The translations under genes and the position numbers were made by a program. From NCBI GenBank assembly GCA_004194705.1, contig SADC01000016.1, positions 1 to 64,000 of the forward strand: a DNA stretch of 64,000 bases, written 5' to 3'. Positions 10,641 to 22,054 of this stretch are shown here, piece after piece (the stretch's first letter is position 1; each line of letters opens with the position of its first letter). The notes beneath the pieces are model-generated. The model did no database searches. It was not told where the DNA came from and worked only from the letters and a program-made list of their open reading frames with translations. This stretch comes from Ditylenchus dipsaci (lineage: Eukaryota > Nematoda > Chromadorea > Rhabditida > Anguinidae).

Positions 10641-11584
10641 TTAATCTAGTTTTATTATTGTGTATAAAGTTACACTTTGTCAGTTTCGGAAAGTAAAAAT
10701 ACTATTTCGGTGAACTATTCGTACATACTAAAGTTTGAGATAATACGCTTTTGAAATAAATAACAGAAAAATGAAAATTGTTTGCATTTATATAGTTAAA
10801 AATTTTGACTATATAAATGGAAGCAATCGACAAAATTTTAAAAATCGATGAGATCCCGGTTTTTGATAACTCGATACAGAAAGAAAATTTAATTTGTGTT
10901 TTTCCAGCAAGTGGGTCGAATTTATATGAATACAGTAGTATAAAGTTTATGATCGAAACTTCCGACCAATATTTACTACCATCTAAAAGTTTTTTGTACA
11001 TGGAAGGTACAATTTTAAAATCGGATAATAGTAAACTTACCGAAACTGACAATGTAACTTTAGTAAATAATGCACCTATGTTTTTGTTTGATTGTGCGAT
11101 TTATGAGTTAAATGGTTTCGAAGTCGAAAATATCAAAGATCCGGGTCGAGCAAATTTAATCAAGGGAATTTTAACTTATTCGGCTAATTTAAGTGAACAA
11201 AATCGCTTTGGGTGGATTTTAGATGGTGGTGGTTAGACCGAATATAAAATCGGAAAATATACCCAATTAAGAGATGGAAAACTTTTTTTTTGTATCCCGT
11301 TGGGTCATATTTTCGGATTTGCGGAATGTTATAAAAAGTCGATTTACGGGGTACAACATTCGCTACTTTTAAATCGAAGTTCGAATAACAAAAATGCTAT
11401 ATATTCGACCGATATAACTAAATTCGAAGCGAAATTTACAATTTCGAACTTAGTATGGGTTGTGCCAAAAATCGTTCCGAGTCTTGAAATGCAAAATAAA
11501 CTACTGAATTTGTTTGAAAATAAACAAGTTTTTAGTTTACCGTATATTTTGCGCCAACTCGAGGATATTAACGTACAGTCAAAA

Positions 11585-12198
11585 CTCCCATTAACATACA
11601 CCCTTGGGACCGGGACTTGCCGTATGTTAATGAGAGGTGTATTTTGATGGGGAGTATTTTAATGAGAGAGCCAGATTCCATAATTTAGCTCAGCGTATGG
11701 TAATAGGAGAGTCCGTTTAATTTTAGGGCCACATTTCGGGACACACCATACAGTAAATTACGGAACACACTCCTCAGTCGATTTCGAAACACACCCCTCA
11801 GTTAAGGCAGCTTGGGAGACTAAGGCAATTTTTATATATCAAATTTAGAACCGCTTGGGGATCAAGGCAATTTTTTTTATAAAAATAAAAAAACTTTGCC
11901 TTGATTTCCCAAGCTTTTTCGAAATTTTCATAAAAAATGAGATTTGTAAAATTGTTTTTGTAGAAACAGGGGTTTAATTCGAAAAATTCGAAAAAAGGAT
12001 CGACTGTATGTTAATGGGAGAGCCAATTGTTAGAACGGGACCCAGTCTGGCCGTATGTTAATGAGAGGTGTATGTTAATGGGAGTGTATGTTAATGCGGG
12101 AGGTCATTTTGCCTCATCTTCGAAGAAACCAACCAAAGCTTAGCCAGCCGTATGTTAATGGGAGAGCGTATGTTAATTGGGGAGTATGTTAATGGGAG
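11585..12198. mobile_element. Element with GTATGTTAATGGGAG repeats, inserted in the capsid-like gene
   Basis: Inverted ends CTCCCATTAACATAC (from 11585) and GTATGTTAATGGGAG (to 12198). The unit GTATGTTAATGNGAG recurs near 11625, 12005, 12050, 12072, 12150 and 12170. It interrupts the plus-strand capsid-like frame. No clear target duplication was identified. Confidence 0.65.
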
Positions 12199-12397
12199 GT
12201 TCGACTTTACCAGTTTCTTCAAGCGAATTTACTTGGAAACTTGGTACTAAGTTCGAAAAAATTAAATTTTTCATAGTCGGATTTCAAAGCCACCGAGAAG
12301 ATAATTTCAATAACGCAGCGCGTTTTGATCATTGTAATCTTGTGAAATTTTATATCGAGCTAAATTCCGAGCGATATCCGTTTCAATTAGGGTTGTC

Positions 12398-12757
12398 GAA
12401 TCGAACGTTCGATCGAAAATTTTCGAACCCGAACTTCGAACCGAACATTCGATTCGAAAATTTCAAACTCGAACTTCGAGCCGAACGTTCGATTCGAAAA
12501 TTTCAAACTCGAACTTCGAACCGAACGTTCGATTCGAAAATTTCAAACTCGAACTTCGAACCGAACGTTCGATTCGAAAATTTCAAACTCGAACTTCGAA
12601 CCGAACGTTCGATTCGAAAATTTCAAACTCGAACTTCGAACCGAACGTTCGATTCGAAAATTTCAAACTCGAACTTCGAACCGAACGTTCGATTCGAAAT
12701 TTTCGAATTCAAACTTCGAACCAAACGCTCGATTCGAAAATTTCGAATTCAAATTGA
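12398..12757. repeat. 40-bp minisatellite built on CGAACGTTCG
   Basis: About nine units with CCGAACGTTCGATTCGAAAA followed by TTTCAAACTCGAACTTCGAA. It is the left subterminal zone of the surrounding hAT element; open frames through it are repeat translations. Confidence 0.88.
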
Positions 12758-13283
12758 TCCTTTGCAAATTTCCTGAGACTTTCTTTGCATTCCTCAGCCT
12801 TTTTCGTCACTTCTGAGGAAATATCGTGACGCGAAGGTAGCTGAATTAAGGTTACGGGGAAACTCATTTTTAAAAGCCTTGCTAAAATCACCTTTGAGGT
12901 TCCATAGTTAGTTCTGATCAGATGACGAAGAAACGGTGATTCAGCAATCGAGTATGGCAAATTATGTTGAACAATCAGCTTCAGCACGTCATTTCTCAAA
13001 TTATCCGTTTGAATCTAATAAATTAGGTTAATAAAATTAAAATTTTTTTGAATTGTCATACTTTCGAGTAATTCGGACTGAATATCGAAGGGAGTGTTTC
13101 CGTTCGTGCCTTCTTCGCGCTTGGACCATCGAATTTTACCATAGCTTCGTTATGTTTTGCAGATTGTAGATGAGAACATAGATTTGTTGTGGCTCCACTT
13201 TTTCCAAGCGAATATTCAGCACCACACTTGCAAACTGCCTTGTCACCCTTTTTCACAAAAGTTGCCCAAACGTCGCTCGGCAT
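12756..13283 (-). pseudogene. BED-hAT transposase, N-terminal part
   Basis: From 13283 the minus frame encodes a BED zinc finger: VWATFVKKGDKAVCKCGAEY, then SGATTNLCSHLQSAKH supplying the histidine pair. The first pair is C-x-C rather than the usual C-x2-C, which may be decay or an indel. A 47-nt intron (13061-13015, gt...ag) joins it to a second exon with LPYSIAESPFLRHLI, the conserved block after the BED finger in hAT transposases. The frame runs into the minisatellite near 12756. The catalytic core and C-terminal dimerisation domain are absent. A MITE abuts the start codon side. Confidence 0.75.
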
Positions 13284-13284
13284 A

Positions 13285-13529
13285 CCGTATTTCCTCTAAT
13301 ATAACCACCCCCCTAAATTCAAAAAACGTGTTTGTGGCGTTGTGTTTTTGACCCACTTTTCGATCACTTCTCCCAAGCAAGTTACCACTCCTTCTGTAGC
13401 TCATCTCACTGGCTACAAAATGGGTCATAACTTGCCTCAGAGAAGTGACGAAAAAGTGGGTCGAAAACGCAATGCCAAGAACACGATTTTGAATCAAAGG
13501 GGGGGGTGGTTATATTAGAGGAAATACGG
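13285..13529. mobile_element. MITE, CCGTATTT family, TA target duplication
   Basis: Inverted ends CCGTATTTCCTCTAATATAA and TTATATTAGAGGAAATACGG with TA on both sides (13283-13284, 13530-13531). It lies immediately 5' of the BED finger in the hAT element. Internal sequence includes GTGTTTTTGACCCACTTTTC and its inverse. Confidence 0.82.
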
Positions 13530-13548
13530 TAACTGTTAAACTAAAAGC

Positions 13549-13764
13549 ATCAAGAATAGGGTTATCGAGTCGAGTACTCGAAATCGAGTAATTTCGAGTA
13601 TTATTCGAAATTTTTCGAGTTTCGAGTATCGAGTCGAGTCGAGTACTCGAAAATTTCGAGTTTCGAATATCGAGTCGAGTCGAGTACTCGAAAATTTCGA
13701 GTAATGATAAGATTTCGAGTCGAGTACTCGAAAATTTCGAGTACTCGACAACCATAATCAAGAA
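13549..13764. mobile_element. 200-bp hAT MITE with CGAGTACTCG array, nested
   Basis: Ends TAGGGTTATCGAGTCGAGTA (from 13557) and CGAGTACTCGACAACCATA (to 13756) are flanked by the exact 8-bp repeat ATCAAGAA (13549-13556 and 13757-13764). The body is almost wholly CGAGTACTCG and TCGAGTA units. It is inside the hAT element at 12388-14020, so it transposed later. Confidence 0.88.
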
Positions 13765-14299
13765 CATTTACAGAATCATGAAAACTAGCATGGAATAAAT
13801 GTCAGATTCGAAGCTTGAATTTGAAATAATCAGAACTTTATAAATCGAACATGTGAAAATTGTATGATTCAAACTTCGAATCAAACGTTCGAAAATTTCG
13901 AATCGAACGTTCGAAAATTTTCGAACTCGAACTTCGAATCGAACCGAACGTTCGAAAATTTCAAACTTCGAATGTTCGTCGAATCGAACGTTCGAAAATT
14001 TCGAACGTTTGACAACCCTAGTTTCAATCTATAAGCTGTAATTTCGGCAAATATAACTCGGGTTTACAGTACGATTTCGCCAAATATTTTAAACATAGCT
14101 ATTTTTCGACCTCAAAAGATTGTAATTTTATCGACGAAGACTTGTTTTGCTCGTACTATCCACTATTCGTAGTAGATGATGTATCGAAGGAAAACGAAAA
14201 AATTAAAAGTTCGCGTCCCGATATTACAATAAAGGCAAAATTTCGAAAAATATACCGGCCGATTTTATTGCGCGATTTTATTGCTTAATTTTAAGCGAA

Positions 14300-15990
14300 A
14301 ACATCGTGCAAATCAACGGTGACGGACTTAGAGTTAGCATAAAAAAAATAAATTTTCGATTTTCGAATTCTCGGTCGATTTAATGAAAATTTAAAATTAA
14401 AAATTAACCAACTTGTCATATTTTGACATCTAAAGTTTAAAAAAAATTAATAACATTAATAATATACATTAAAAAATTTAAACTTATATGTTTATAACCT
14501 TGTAGATCTAAAAATAACAAATTAATAAGTTTTAAAAATTTTAATTTTTTCAATAAAATACCAAAATATATACCATATAAGACCCGGAAACGCACTAAAA
14601 ATAATAAATTAATATTTTGGACAAAAAGACAAAAAGAATGATATCAAATTCGATTTTGAGTGGAAAGACTGATAATCGTGTCGAGACCATTTGATATCAT
14701 TCTTTTTTTTTCGTACACGAATTTCGACTGTTTTTTGTCTTGTGTTCCGAAACTTCATAAAGAAAATTTAAACTTAAAAGTCGAAAAAATGTCGAATCTC
14801 GATTCATTTTATTTGAAAACTTACAATATCGAATGACACGTTTTTTAGCGAAAGTTTTGCGAATAGTAGCTAAAAATTGAAAAATCGTTAAAATTAAAAA
14901 ATTGGGTGCAGTATTGTCCCAACCATTTTCAAAAATTTTGCTTTAAATTTGGTGTAATTTTAAATTTTTTTCGACAATTTTTCTGAATTGCCACTTTTTA
15001 TTAAAAAAAGGGCTCAGAAAACAGCCGAATTTTATATTAGAAATCAGGGTGAATTTGTGTCTTGTGAAATTTTTAAATGGGTGATGTCTAAAATTGGTAT
15101 AATTTCGAATATTTTGCTCCTAAATTTGAAAATTCACCGCTTTTTATTTCGAAAAGGCCTTAAAAACGAAGGGTTTTTGATTAGGATATGGGTGGAATGG
15201 GTGTCCTAGAAATGGCCTTTCTATACTACTTTGATGCATAAATTAAAAACGCATGAAGTTTTTTTGTTGCAAGAGCGATGTTGAAGAGTAAGGTGGAATT
15301 GTTTTAGCTCCGAATTAAACTAATAAATTCTTGACTATTTTTAGTTTTTTCGCTAGAGGGACTAAGGCTAAACCGAAAAAAATTCGATTTTTTGAAAACC
15401 AAGTGTTACCGTGCCTATTTAAGAGTCAAGAATTACGATTATACGGGTGATTGTCATTTGTGGAAAATTAAAATTTTGAGGAAAGGATTATATACTCCAC
15501 CAAAAACTATACCCGTATCATGGTCCCATTTCGAACCTCAATGAATTATTTCTCAAAATATCGACTATCACGCGGGGTCTAGCCAACCACTTTCACACGT
15601 AACCTGGAGCTGCTCCACAAGAAGACACTTAATTTTTTTACTATCTTTCGTCCTCAGAATCACACCTCGGATACTTTCCTTGTTATTGATTGCCCCAACC
15701 TACTCATTTCACCTCGGTAATTTTTCACTTTCACACAAGCTACAAAACCCCTGTTACAAATTTTAGTTAAGTATCTGTCCACCTTACACAGCCTTTTTTT
15801 ACTGGCCCCTTTTACCGGTCCCTTTTTACAGCCTTTTTACGCAGTAACACTAATTATTGTTTTTATAGTGCTCTTTGAACTTGAATTGCTTTCTAATCAT
15901 GACAAAATAAATAATTTTTGGTAGAAACTCTATAAAAATTAGGATTGTAGAAACAGTCATACTGTTATATAGCCCATGCACAACCCTTAA
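14300..15990. other. AT-rich region without recognised genes
   Basis: Contains an inverted pair AAAAAGAATGATATCAAAT / ATTTGATATCATTCTTTTT at 14632-14712 able to form a hairpin, and two diverged tandem copies of about 110 bp at roughly 14985-15215 (units of the form CACTTTTTATTAAAAAAAGG). I see no conserved coding frame. Confidence 0.5.
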
Positions 15991-16002
15991 TATTAAAAAA
16001 GA

Positions 16003-16065
16003 CATGGTCGCCTAGTGGGTAAGGCTGTGGTGGTGCATCACTCATGCAATAGTTCGGTTCCGGAG
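16003..16065 (+). repeat. tRNA-derived SINE head
   Basis: TGGTCGCCTAGTGGGTAAGG resembles an RNA polymerase III A box and AGTTCGGTTCC a B box, spaced as in a tRNA, but no acceptor stem pairs. It is therefore a tRNA-like SINE promoter, not a tRNA gene. It abuts the AGGCCTTTTT-ended element. Confidence 0.5.
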
Positions 16066-17920
16066 TAGCGTAAAAAGGCCTACAGCAAAAAGGCCTACGT
16101 AAAAAAGCCTACAGTAAAAAGGCCTACAACTATTTTTACGTAAAAGCCCAAGTGCACCCCCCCCTCAAAAAATTTCTTGTACTTTTGAAGAAAAGTACCC
16201 ATTTTTAGCTGAAAATTTTTATTCTGAGGCAAAAATGGAGATGCAGATGCAAAAATCCCTCAGCAATCCGAATGACAAAGCAGAATTTAAAAAACATACT
16301 TACTTGCTGAGATATGACCTAAAGTTGAAGTGTCAATATTTTTAAAAATGACCACTTAACTTTACTCCAGCTTAAGATCATATCTCAGCAAGAAAGTATT
16401 TTTTCAAATTCTGCTTTGTTATTCGGATTGCTTAGGAATTTTCGCATACTAGGGTGCATCAGAATAAAAATTTCAGCTAAAAATGGGTACTTTTCTTTAA
16501 AAGTACAAGAAATTTTTCGAGGGGGAGGGTGCACTTGGGTATGTGTCCTATTTCTAAACCTAATTTGAAAGCCGTAAAGCGCATCAAAATTGCATGTTTG
16601 TATGACAAAAAGGCCTAAAAAGGATTTAGCCACATTAGGATTTTGGTAACTTATAATTTTTTTGTATTTTATTAAAATTTCCCATTAAAATTGCAATTTT
16701 ACACACCCCAACTTCAATTCAATACCTGGTGTAGGTACCACCTGGCCAGGTGGATGCTCAGCTGGATGGCCTGAAAATAAAAAAGTAAATTTGAATAAAA
16801 AAGCCATTCTTATAAAAAAAATTTCTCGAGGAATTGGGATTGTTAAGACCAAAAGTGCGATTTTATCTACCCAACCCCAAACCTGGGGTAGGTACCACCT
16901 GGACAGGTTGATATCCAGGTAACTGCAGAGTAGATGAATGTTCACCCAAATGATCTGAAAAGTCAAACATTAGTCTTTTTATATCTAAAACTATGGTAAC
17001 AAAAAGGAGTGCACCCAGGTGGATTCGAACCAGCAACCTCGGTAGTGGATATCCAAGTGGTGGTCCACTTGGATCAAAAAATTTTTGCTCACTTTTTCGG
17101 GTTCCAAAAGAATTTTTCTGCACTAATTATAGCACACTGAAGATGGTTTGACAGTGGTAAAATCATTTTTTATGAAGAAATTTTTGAGTTATCGTAAATT
17201 CTTGATTTTGATAAATTAAGAGTTCACGATAACTCAAAAATTTCTCTATAAAACGTGATTTTACCACTGTCAAACAATCTTCAACATGCTCGAATCAGTG
17301 CAAAAAAATTGTTTTGGAACCCGAAAACGTAAAAAAAAATTTTTTGATCCAAGTGGACGATCACTTGGATAGACATCGCCTAGGATGATGGTTCGAATCC
17401 AGCTGGGTTCATACCTTTATTTTTATCATAATTTTGAGTGTTTACGTGGCGTAGAAGTCCATATACTCATTACCGAGGTTACTGGTTCGACCCATCTGGG
17501 TGCAATCAGTCTCGAGTAGAGGACCCCAATTCAAATTTAACCGTTTTCAAAACACAATTTTGAATTGAATCGTTTGAGTTTTCAGCTCTTACAGATGATA
17601 AAAATTTTGTGAACGAAATGACCTGTGGACGAATTGGTCTAGATGTTAATGGATAGGGTACCATGATTTTCAATCACTTTTAGCTAAATCTAAAATTTTG
17701 AATTCTGGATGTGGATGCCCCATCGGGTAGATACCACGGGGTCCCTATACCCAATCTGAGGTTTAAATGGTCTTATGAAAACTAGTTTATGATTATTGGT
17801 CATGGAAACATAATGTCTGCTACCACCAGGATTCGAACATGATCATCACTTGAAACCATTTTGTAGGCCTTTTTACTGTAGGCCTTTTTGTGTAGGCCTT
17901 TTTGCGTAGGCCTTTTTACT
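16066..17920. mobile_element. Element with AGGCCTTTTTAC unit arrays as inverted ends
   Basis: Four units of (G)TAAAAAGGCCTAC occur at 16070-16130 and the inverse GTAGGCCTTTTT at 17870-17920. Inside, 16150-16270 and 16440-16545 are an inverted pair around GGTACTTTTCTT, and 17053-17369 is another foldback. tRNA-like B-box fragments with GGATTCGAACC or its inverse occur at 17025, 17390 and 17480. No target duplication or coding gene found. Confidence 0.55.
17053..17369. repeat. Foldback repeat CCAAGTGG...CCACTTGG
   Basis: A near-palindrome of about 317 bp. The left arm has TCCACTTGGATCAAAAAAT then TCTGCACTAATTATAGC and ATGGTTTGACAG; the right arm is its inverse, ending GATCCAAGTGGACGATCACTTGG. 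Homologues at 37373-37684 and, split by a hAT, 2890-4281. Confidence 0.75.
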
Positions 17921-17934
17921 GGACACCTTGGTGG

Positions 17935-19820
17935 ATCCGCCTGGTAACCGACTTACTTTTTGAAGTTTAAATTGGGTGAAATCCAAGTTTAAATTGGGTG
18001 AAATCCAAGTTTAAATTGAGTCAGGCTAAAGTTTAATTAGAGTAAAGTTAAAGTTTAAATTGGGTAAGGTTGAACTTTAAATAGGGTCATGTTAAGGTAC
18101 TAGGTCGTCGTTTTTAATGTTTAATAGTTGCTCGAATTAAACCTTAACATGACACAATTTAAACTCAAACTTGAGTTCCTGTGCGTAATACAGCTTTTTT
18201 CTGGAGGTAGGCATCTTCGGGATGAACGCCTGACGACTGGATACAAAAACTGACTGGATACACAGACTGGATACATTGACGACTAGATACAGTCTCAATC
18301 CCTTTCTATGTTCAGGCACGGTCATAGCCATCTGGCGTATCCAGGATTTTCTGACGGGCGGGGGGGGGGGGGCGGAAGGGTCTAAAATGGCAAAAAAAAT
18401 AAAGCTGAAAAAACGAAAGAAAGGCTAGAAAAGTCCGGACGGGGGGGGGCTATAGCCCGGCTATACGGTACAAAAGTACGAAAAGTGGTTATAATTTTTT
18501 ATATACTGAAGATTTTTCAACCTCTAAATTTCATCCTGTCGACGAAATCAATATTTTTTTAGAACAGTTTCCATGCCTGTGTGACATGGAAAGTAACTAC
18601 CGCAAAATACATAAAATTGTAGTGTCAACTATTTAATTTTTTTGCACTAGACCAAGTATGTTTAAACAGGATACTGTTTTGTAATCAATAACTCAGTGTC
18701 AAATTTCAAATTCTTGACCCAGTTTTGCAGGATGTGGGTTAATAGATGATATACGGTGTTTTGTGCCCAAGTTTTCTTCTTTCTTACTAATCAAAAACCG
18801 GTTAAATTCTTTATTATTTTATCTTCTTAGACATGATTTAAAAACAACGATAAGTTTTCAATTAAGCTCCCTAACAGGTTGCCGAAATTCACCATTGAGG
18901 ATCCAGTAATGAACCAACCATTTCGGCACAAACTAAACATCATAATATATATTTACTTGTTTAAAAGGAAATTGAAGTTTCCACAAGGTTACCCAAAAAA
19001 CATCTTTGCATTTTAACAATGTCAGTACAAATTGAGGTTTCTGGTGTAGAATCTCAATTACGACACTATAGAAAAAAGAACAAAATCAAAAGGTTCCCTT
19101 TTGAAAGTGGCTGATTTTCGACCACCTGCATATACTCAATATTTATGGGTAGAATTTGGCCTGACAATGTTAAGTCGTGTTTTTGGAATTGTCTTTTTTT
19201 ACCTGCTTTTGAGCAAGTTACCGCTCAGAGACCACTAAATTCCGGTTACTTATTAAAGTTGAACGGCACTCAACTCGTATCAACGACTGACTTGTCTCAA
19301 CCCAACTCATCTGAAGCCCCAACTGGTTTTAGTTTTAACTTTTCCCGATCCAGCTAATATATCCCCCAAAAAGTAAGAGAAAACAAGTCGAGCCAGTCCT
19401 AACGTAATCTGGCCTACCTCGGTCGAGCCTAAGCCTAAAAACAAAAAAGTCAACGAGAGTTAGGATACACAGACTGGAATTGGAAAAAGTTAAAATAGAG
19501 ACAAGTCGGGATTTGAGAGGAATTGGGTTTTTATCTTAAAATTAACAAGTGAGATGAGCTCCACTCTGGGTATTAACTTGCATGGGCATCATCTACAGAA
19601 GGTGGGTAAAAACAAAATGCTAATTACACGATTTTAAATGCCAAGGTAGTTTTTTGGACCACCCTTTAGCCCCGTGAACTGAATAGGTTTTTATTATATG
19701 AATAAAAAGAAGCTTACGTTTTCTCTCATTCCTTGCGAACACACTTCCAGAAGCATTATTTACCTCATTTGTCAAATACTGCACATCATTTGTTATTGAA
19801 GCTATTTCGATTATAGCTAA
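17935..19820. other. No gene recognised; simple and diverged repeats
   Basis: 17945-18100 has tandem GTTTAAATTGGGTGAAATCCA-like units of about 25 bp. 18358-18375 is a G-rich homopolymer run. No coding frame with recognisable domains was found in the rest. Confidence 0.5.
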
Positions 19821-19823
19821 ATT

Positions 19824-20800
19824 AAATTATTGGCGCTACTGGCTTATACCCCCCCCCAAAAACAGCTACTTTCTTATACCCCCCCCAATCCTCGGACCTA
19901 CTGGCTTATACCCCCCCCCAAAAATCAAGATTTTTGGGAGTGGTCAAAACATATTTTTAAGCAATAATTTCGCCATAAAAGGTCCAGAAAAGCAATTAAA
20001 ATAGGGTTCAAGGGCTGTATTGGAGGGGAAGGGACAAAACAGGGGCCACTTCTATAGTGCCTATAAGTACCAAAGAGTATTAATTCTCTTAGCGTTGAAG
20101 TCACTTTCAAACCCAGCCACTTGTGGTGCACGTAAAAGTATAAATACTCGAAATGATCGGACCGATCAGCCGGGTGGATCCCGATGGTTGTCGTGTAAAT
20201 TTTGGACGGCTGAGCCTCTGGCTCGTAGCCCCAGGCCTGAAGAGGGGGTAAACCCTTTTCGGTCGCAAAATCAAAGATGTTGAACATAGTTTTGAATACT
20301 GGGGCCTACCGCATAAATAACTCTGGTATGCATGTTTTTTCATGCATCCAGAGTCACTTTCGAGTGATTTGTGTCTAAGGTATGTGGGTGTGCGCATCTC
20401 AACTCCAAGCCCCCAAGCCCCTGCGCCCCCGAAGGGGGCGCAGGGGGCTTGAGAGTTAGAGATGCGCGCACGCACTTACCTTAGACATGATTCCGAGAAG
20501 TACACTTGATCATAAAATGCACATAGAGTCTATTTTTGCCACGGCTCGAGTTGAAAAACATGGTAAAGCAGCTAAAAAAAAGTGGCCCCTGTATTATTCC
20601 CTTCCCATCCCAATACAGCCCATAATCCCTTTTTAACTGCTTTTCTGGTCCCTTTATGGCAAAATTATTGCATAAAAATGGTTTTTAGACACTCCCAAAA
20701 AAGTCGGTTTTTGGGGGGGTATATGACAGTAGGTCCGATTTTCGGGGGGTATAAGAAAGTAGCTTTTTTGGGGGGTATAAGCCAGTAGCGTCAAATTATT
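19824..20800. mobile_element. Palindromic hAT-like element with 8-bp target duplication
   Basis: Ends GGCGCTACTGGC (from 19832) and GCCAGTAGCGTC (to 20792), flanked by the exact 8-bp repeat AAATTATT (19824-19831 and 20793-20800). The arms, 19832-20050 and 20580-20792, are inverted and contain repeated TATACCCCCCCCAAAAA units. The centre holds the TTCG hairpin at 20366-20490. Fragments of the same family lie at 8770-8890 and 58250-58440. No transposase. Confidence 0.82.
20366..20490. repeat. Long GC-rich hairpin with TTCG/CGAA loop and GTAAG/GTATG flanks
   Basis: Two arms of about 58 bp pair around CCCCCGAAGGGGG. The outer ends read GTCTAAGGTATGTG on the plus strand and GTCTAAGGTAAGTG on the minus strand, so each strand offers a splice-donor-like site just before the hairpin. 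Copies at 2338-2440 and 8593-8720. Function unknown. Confidence 0.7.
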
Positions 20801-21639
20801 TTGTACAGGCTGCTACCCGAATTTTAAGTATAGATTGAATGGAGGTGTGGAGTTCTCGAGTCGACCTCTAGTTTTCAGTGGACTGCGTGACGATTGGATA
20901 TAAAAACTGATTGGATACAGTCTCAATCTCCATTTTTGATATTTTAAGTTTTTATGATTCAAGTCCAGGCGCGGATCCTCGACTCTACGTTAGGATGAAC
21001 TCACATATATTTTATGAACTTTTTTATAAATCCAAAATCACGATAAGTCTATCCTAAGGTGCGCTGCCTATCCTGCGCCTAAGCCTTAAACACTGAAATG
21101 TTGCAGATGTTTTTATAATATCCAATCCCACTACTTAGGTGAAATTCACTAATTTAGTGTATCCAATCGTCAATGTATTCAACCGTCAGTGTATCCAATC
21201 GGTGTAACCAATTAGTTTTTGTATCTATATACTTCTTGAGTGGTCACCAAAATTTGATTGAGAATGTTTCCGCCTCTTAAAATTTCCTTTTTCTTTATTA
21301 AATTATAATATCTTCTCCGATAGATGCCCTTGCTTCAAGGGCTTAGTCGCCGATTTCGCTTTTTCGATTTCAGTTGAATGCTCAAAAATGTCGATGTCGA
21401 CCCAAAAATTTTCCCACTTTTATAGGTTAAAAATAAGAAATTCCCGAGGGCTCCGTAAGAAGAAATGTGACAATTAAAAAATTCCGTAAACCCACTCAAG
21501 TTCTTATTGGCTACCTTGCAAGTGATTTAGGGGTGAAATCCTGAAGGTAAAATTCTTTGCATTTGTGTGCGTACCTAATTTTTTCAGGCTGTAGGTGAAA
21601 ACACGAACCAAGTACTAATTTCCCGCAGTAAATTACTGA

Positions 21640-21985
21640 TTTCCCGCAGTAAATACATAAATAAGAGTATTTTTCGGTGTTTTTACAATCTTAAAATTAT
21701 TTTTTCAGCCCAACATGTAGCTCTGAATCTCTAGTTTCTGATGACTTATTAGCTGACTTCATCTGATATGGAAAGTGAGAGAACAAATAGTTTTGAAAAA
21801 CGTGAAGTAGCTGCATAAGAACACATTTTCATCAAATTTTTTACAAATACCCTGAGACAGTTGATGGCTCATCAGAAACTAGAGATTCAGGGCTACATGT
21901 TGATCTAAAAAAAAATAAATTTTACGATTGTAGAAACACCGAAAAATACTCTTGTTTGTGTATTTACTGCGGAAATCTGTATTTT
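21640..21985. repeat. Foldback repeat with CCCTGAATCT arms
   Basis: The left arm 21645-21760 (GAGTATTTTTCGGTGTTTTTA, CATGTAGCTCTGAATCTC) is inverted at 21860-21980. The CATGTAGC..CTGAATCT block recurs near 25920 and 47580-47790, suggesting a shared dispersed family. Confidence 0.6.
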
Positions 21986-22054
21986 GGTGCGTGAAATAAA
22001 TTTTAGCCATTTTTTACCCGCCGTTTTTGTTATTTTCAAAACACTGAAACTTAC

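Larger units (their letters stand above)
12380..14028. mobile_element. hAT element with CGAACGTTCG array ends, inserted in the capsid-like gene
   Basis: Ends TAGGGTTGTCGAATCGAACG (from 12388) and CGTTTGACAACCCTA (to 14020) are flanked by the exact 8-bp repeat GTTTCAAT (12380-12387 and 14021-14028). The left subterminal zone is a 40-bp minisatellite; the right is a shorter array of CGAACGTTCG. It carries the N-terminal part of a BED-hAT transposase on the minus strand and two later MITE insertions. Confidence 0.88.
7706..14290. mobile_element. Maverick/Polinton-type virus-like element remnant
   Basis: Three decayed genes lie together: an integrase (plus), a membrane-anchored glycoprotein-like gene (minus) and a capsid-like gene (plus). 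The integrase style (a DEGKEF block, DIKACIAERFN, GYEQNFSDQIY, FYEQEL-like tail) is that of Maverick/Polinton elements. No protein-primed polymerase, protease or packaging ATPase was found and no long terminal repeats were recognised, so this is a partial, inactivated copy later invaded by other elements. Basis: family recognition for the integrase, weaker for the capsid-like gene, inference for the glycoprotein. Confidence 0.65.
10817..14290 (+). pseudogene. Capsid-like gene of the virus-like element, split by two insertions
   Basis: The frame begins ATG at 10817 and resembles the roughly 400-residue jelly-roll-type structural proteins that accompany Maverick-like elements in invertebrate genomes. 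Recognised blocks are a YLLPSKSFLYMEG-like segment, a NNAPMFLFDCAIYELNGFE segment and a FCIPLGHIFGF segment. Breaks: TAG at 11234-11236 in frame; a 0.6 kb element at 11585-12198; the hAT element 12388-14020 with its 8-bp duplication; and the 3' part resuming at 14021 with further decay after about 14260. The insertions postdate the gene. Capsid assignment is from family memory, not a search. Confidence 0.55.

Noticed and set aside
12177..12776. 199-residue frame with NRTFDSKISNSNFEP repeats
   Set aside because: Most of it is the 40-bp minisatellite; only the first about 70 residues overlap the capsid-like remnant.
16003..16065. tRNA gene
   Set aside because: Only A- and B-box-like segments are present; acceptor and anticodon stems do not pair.
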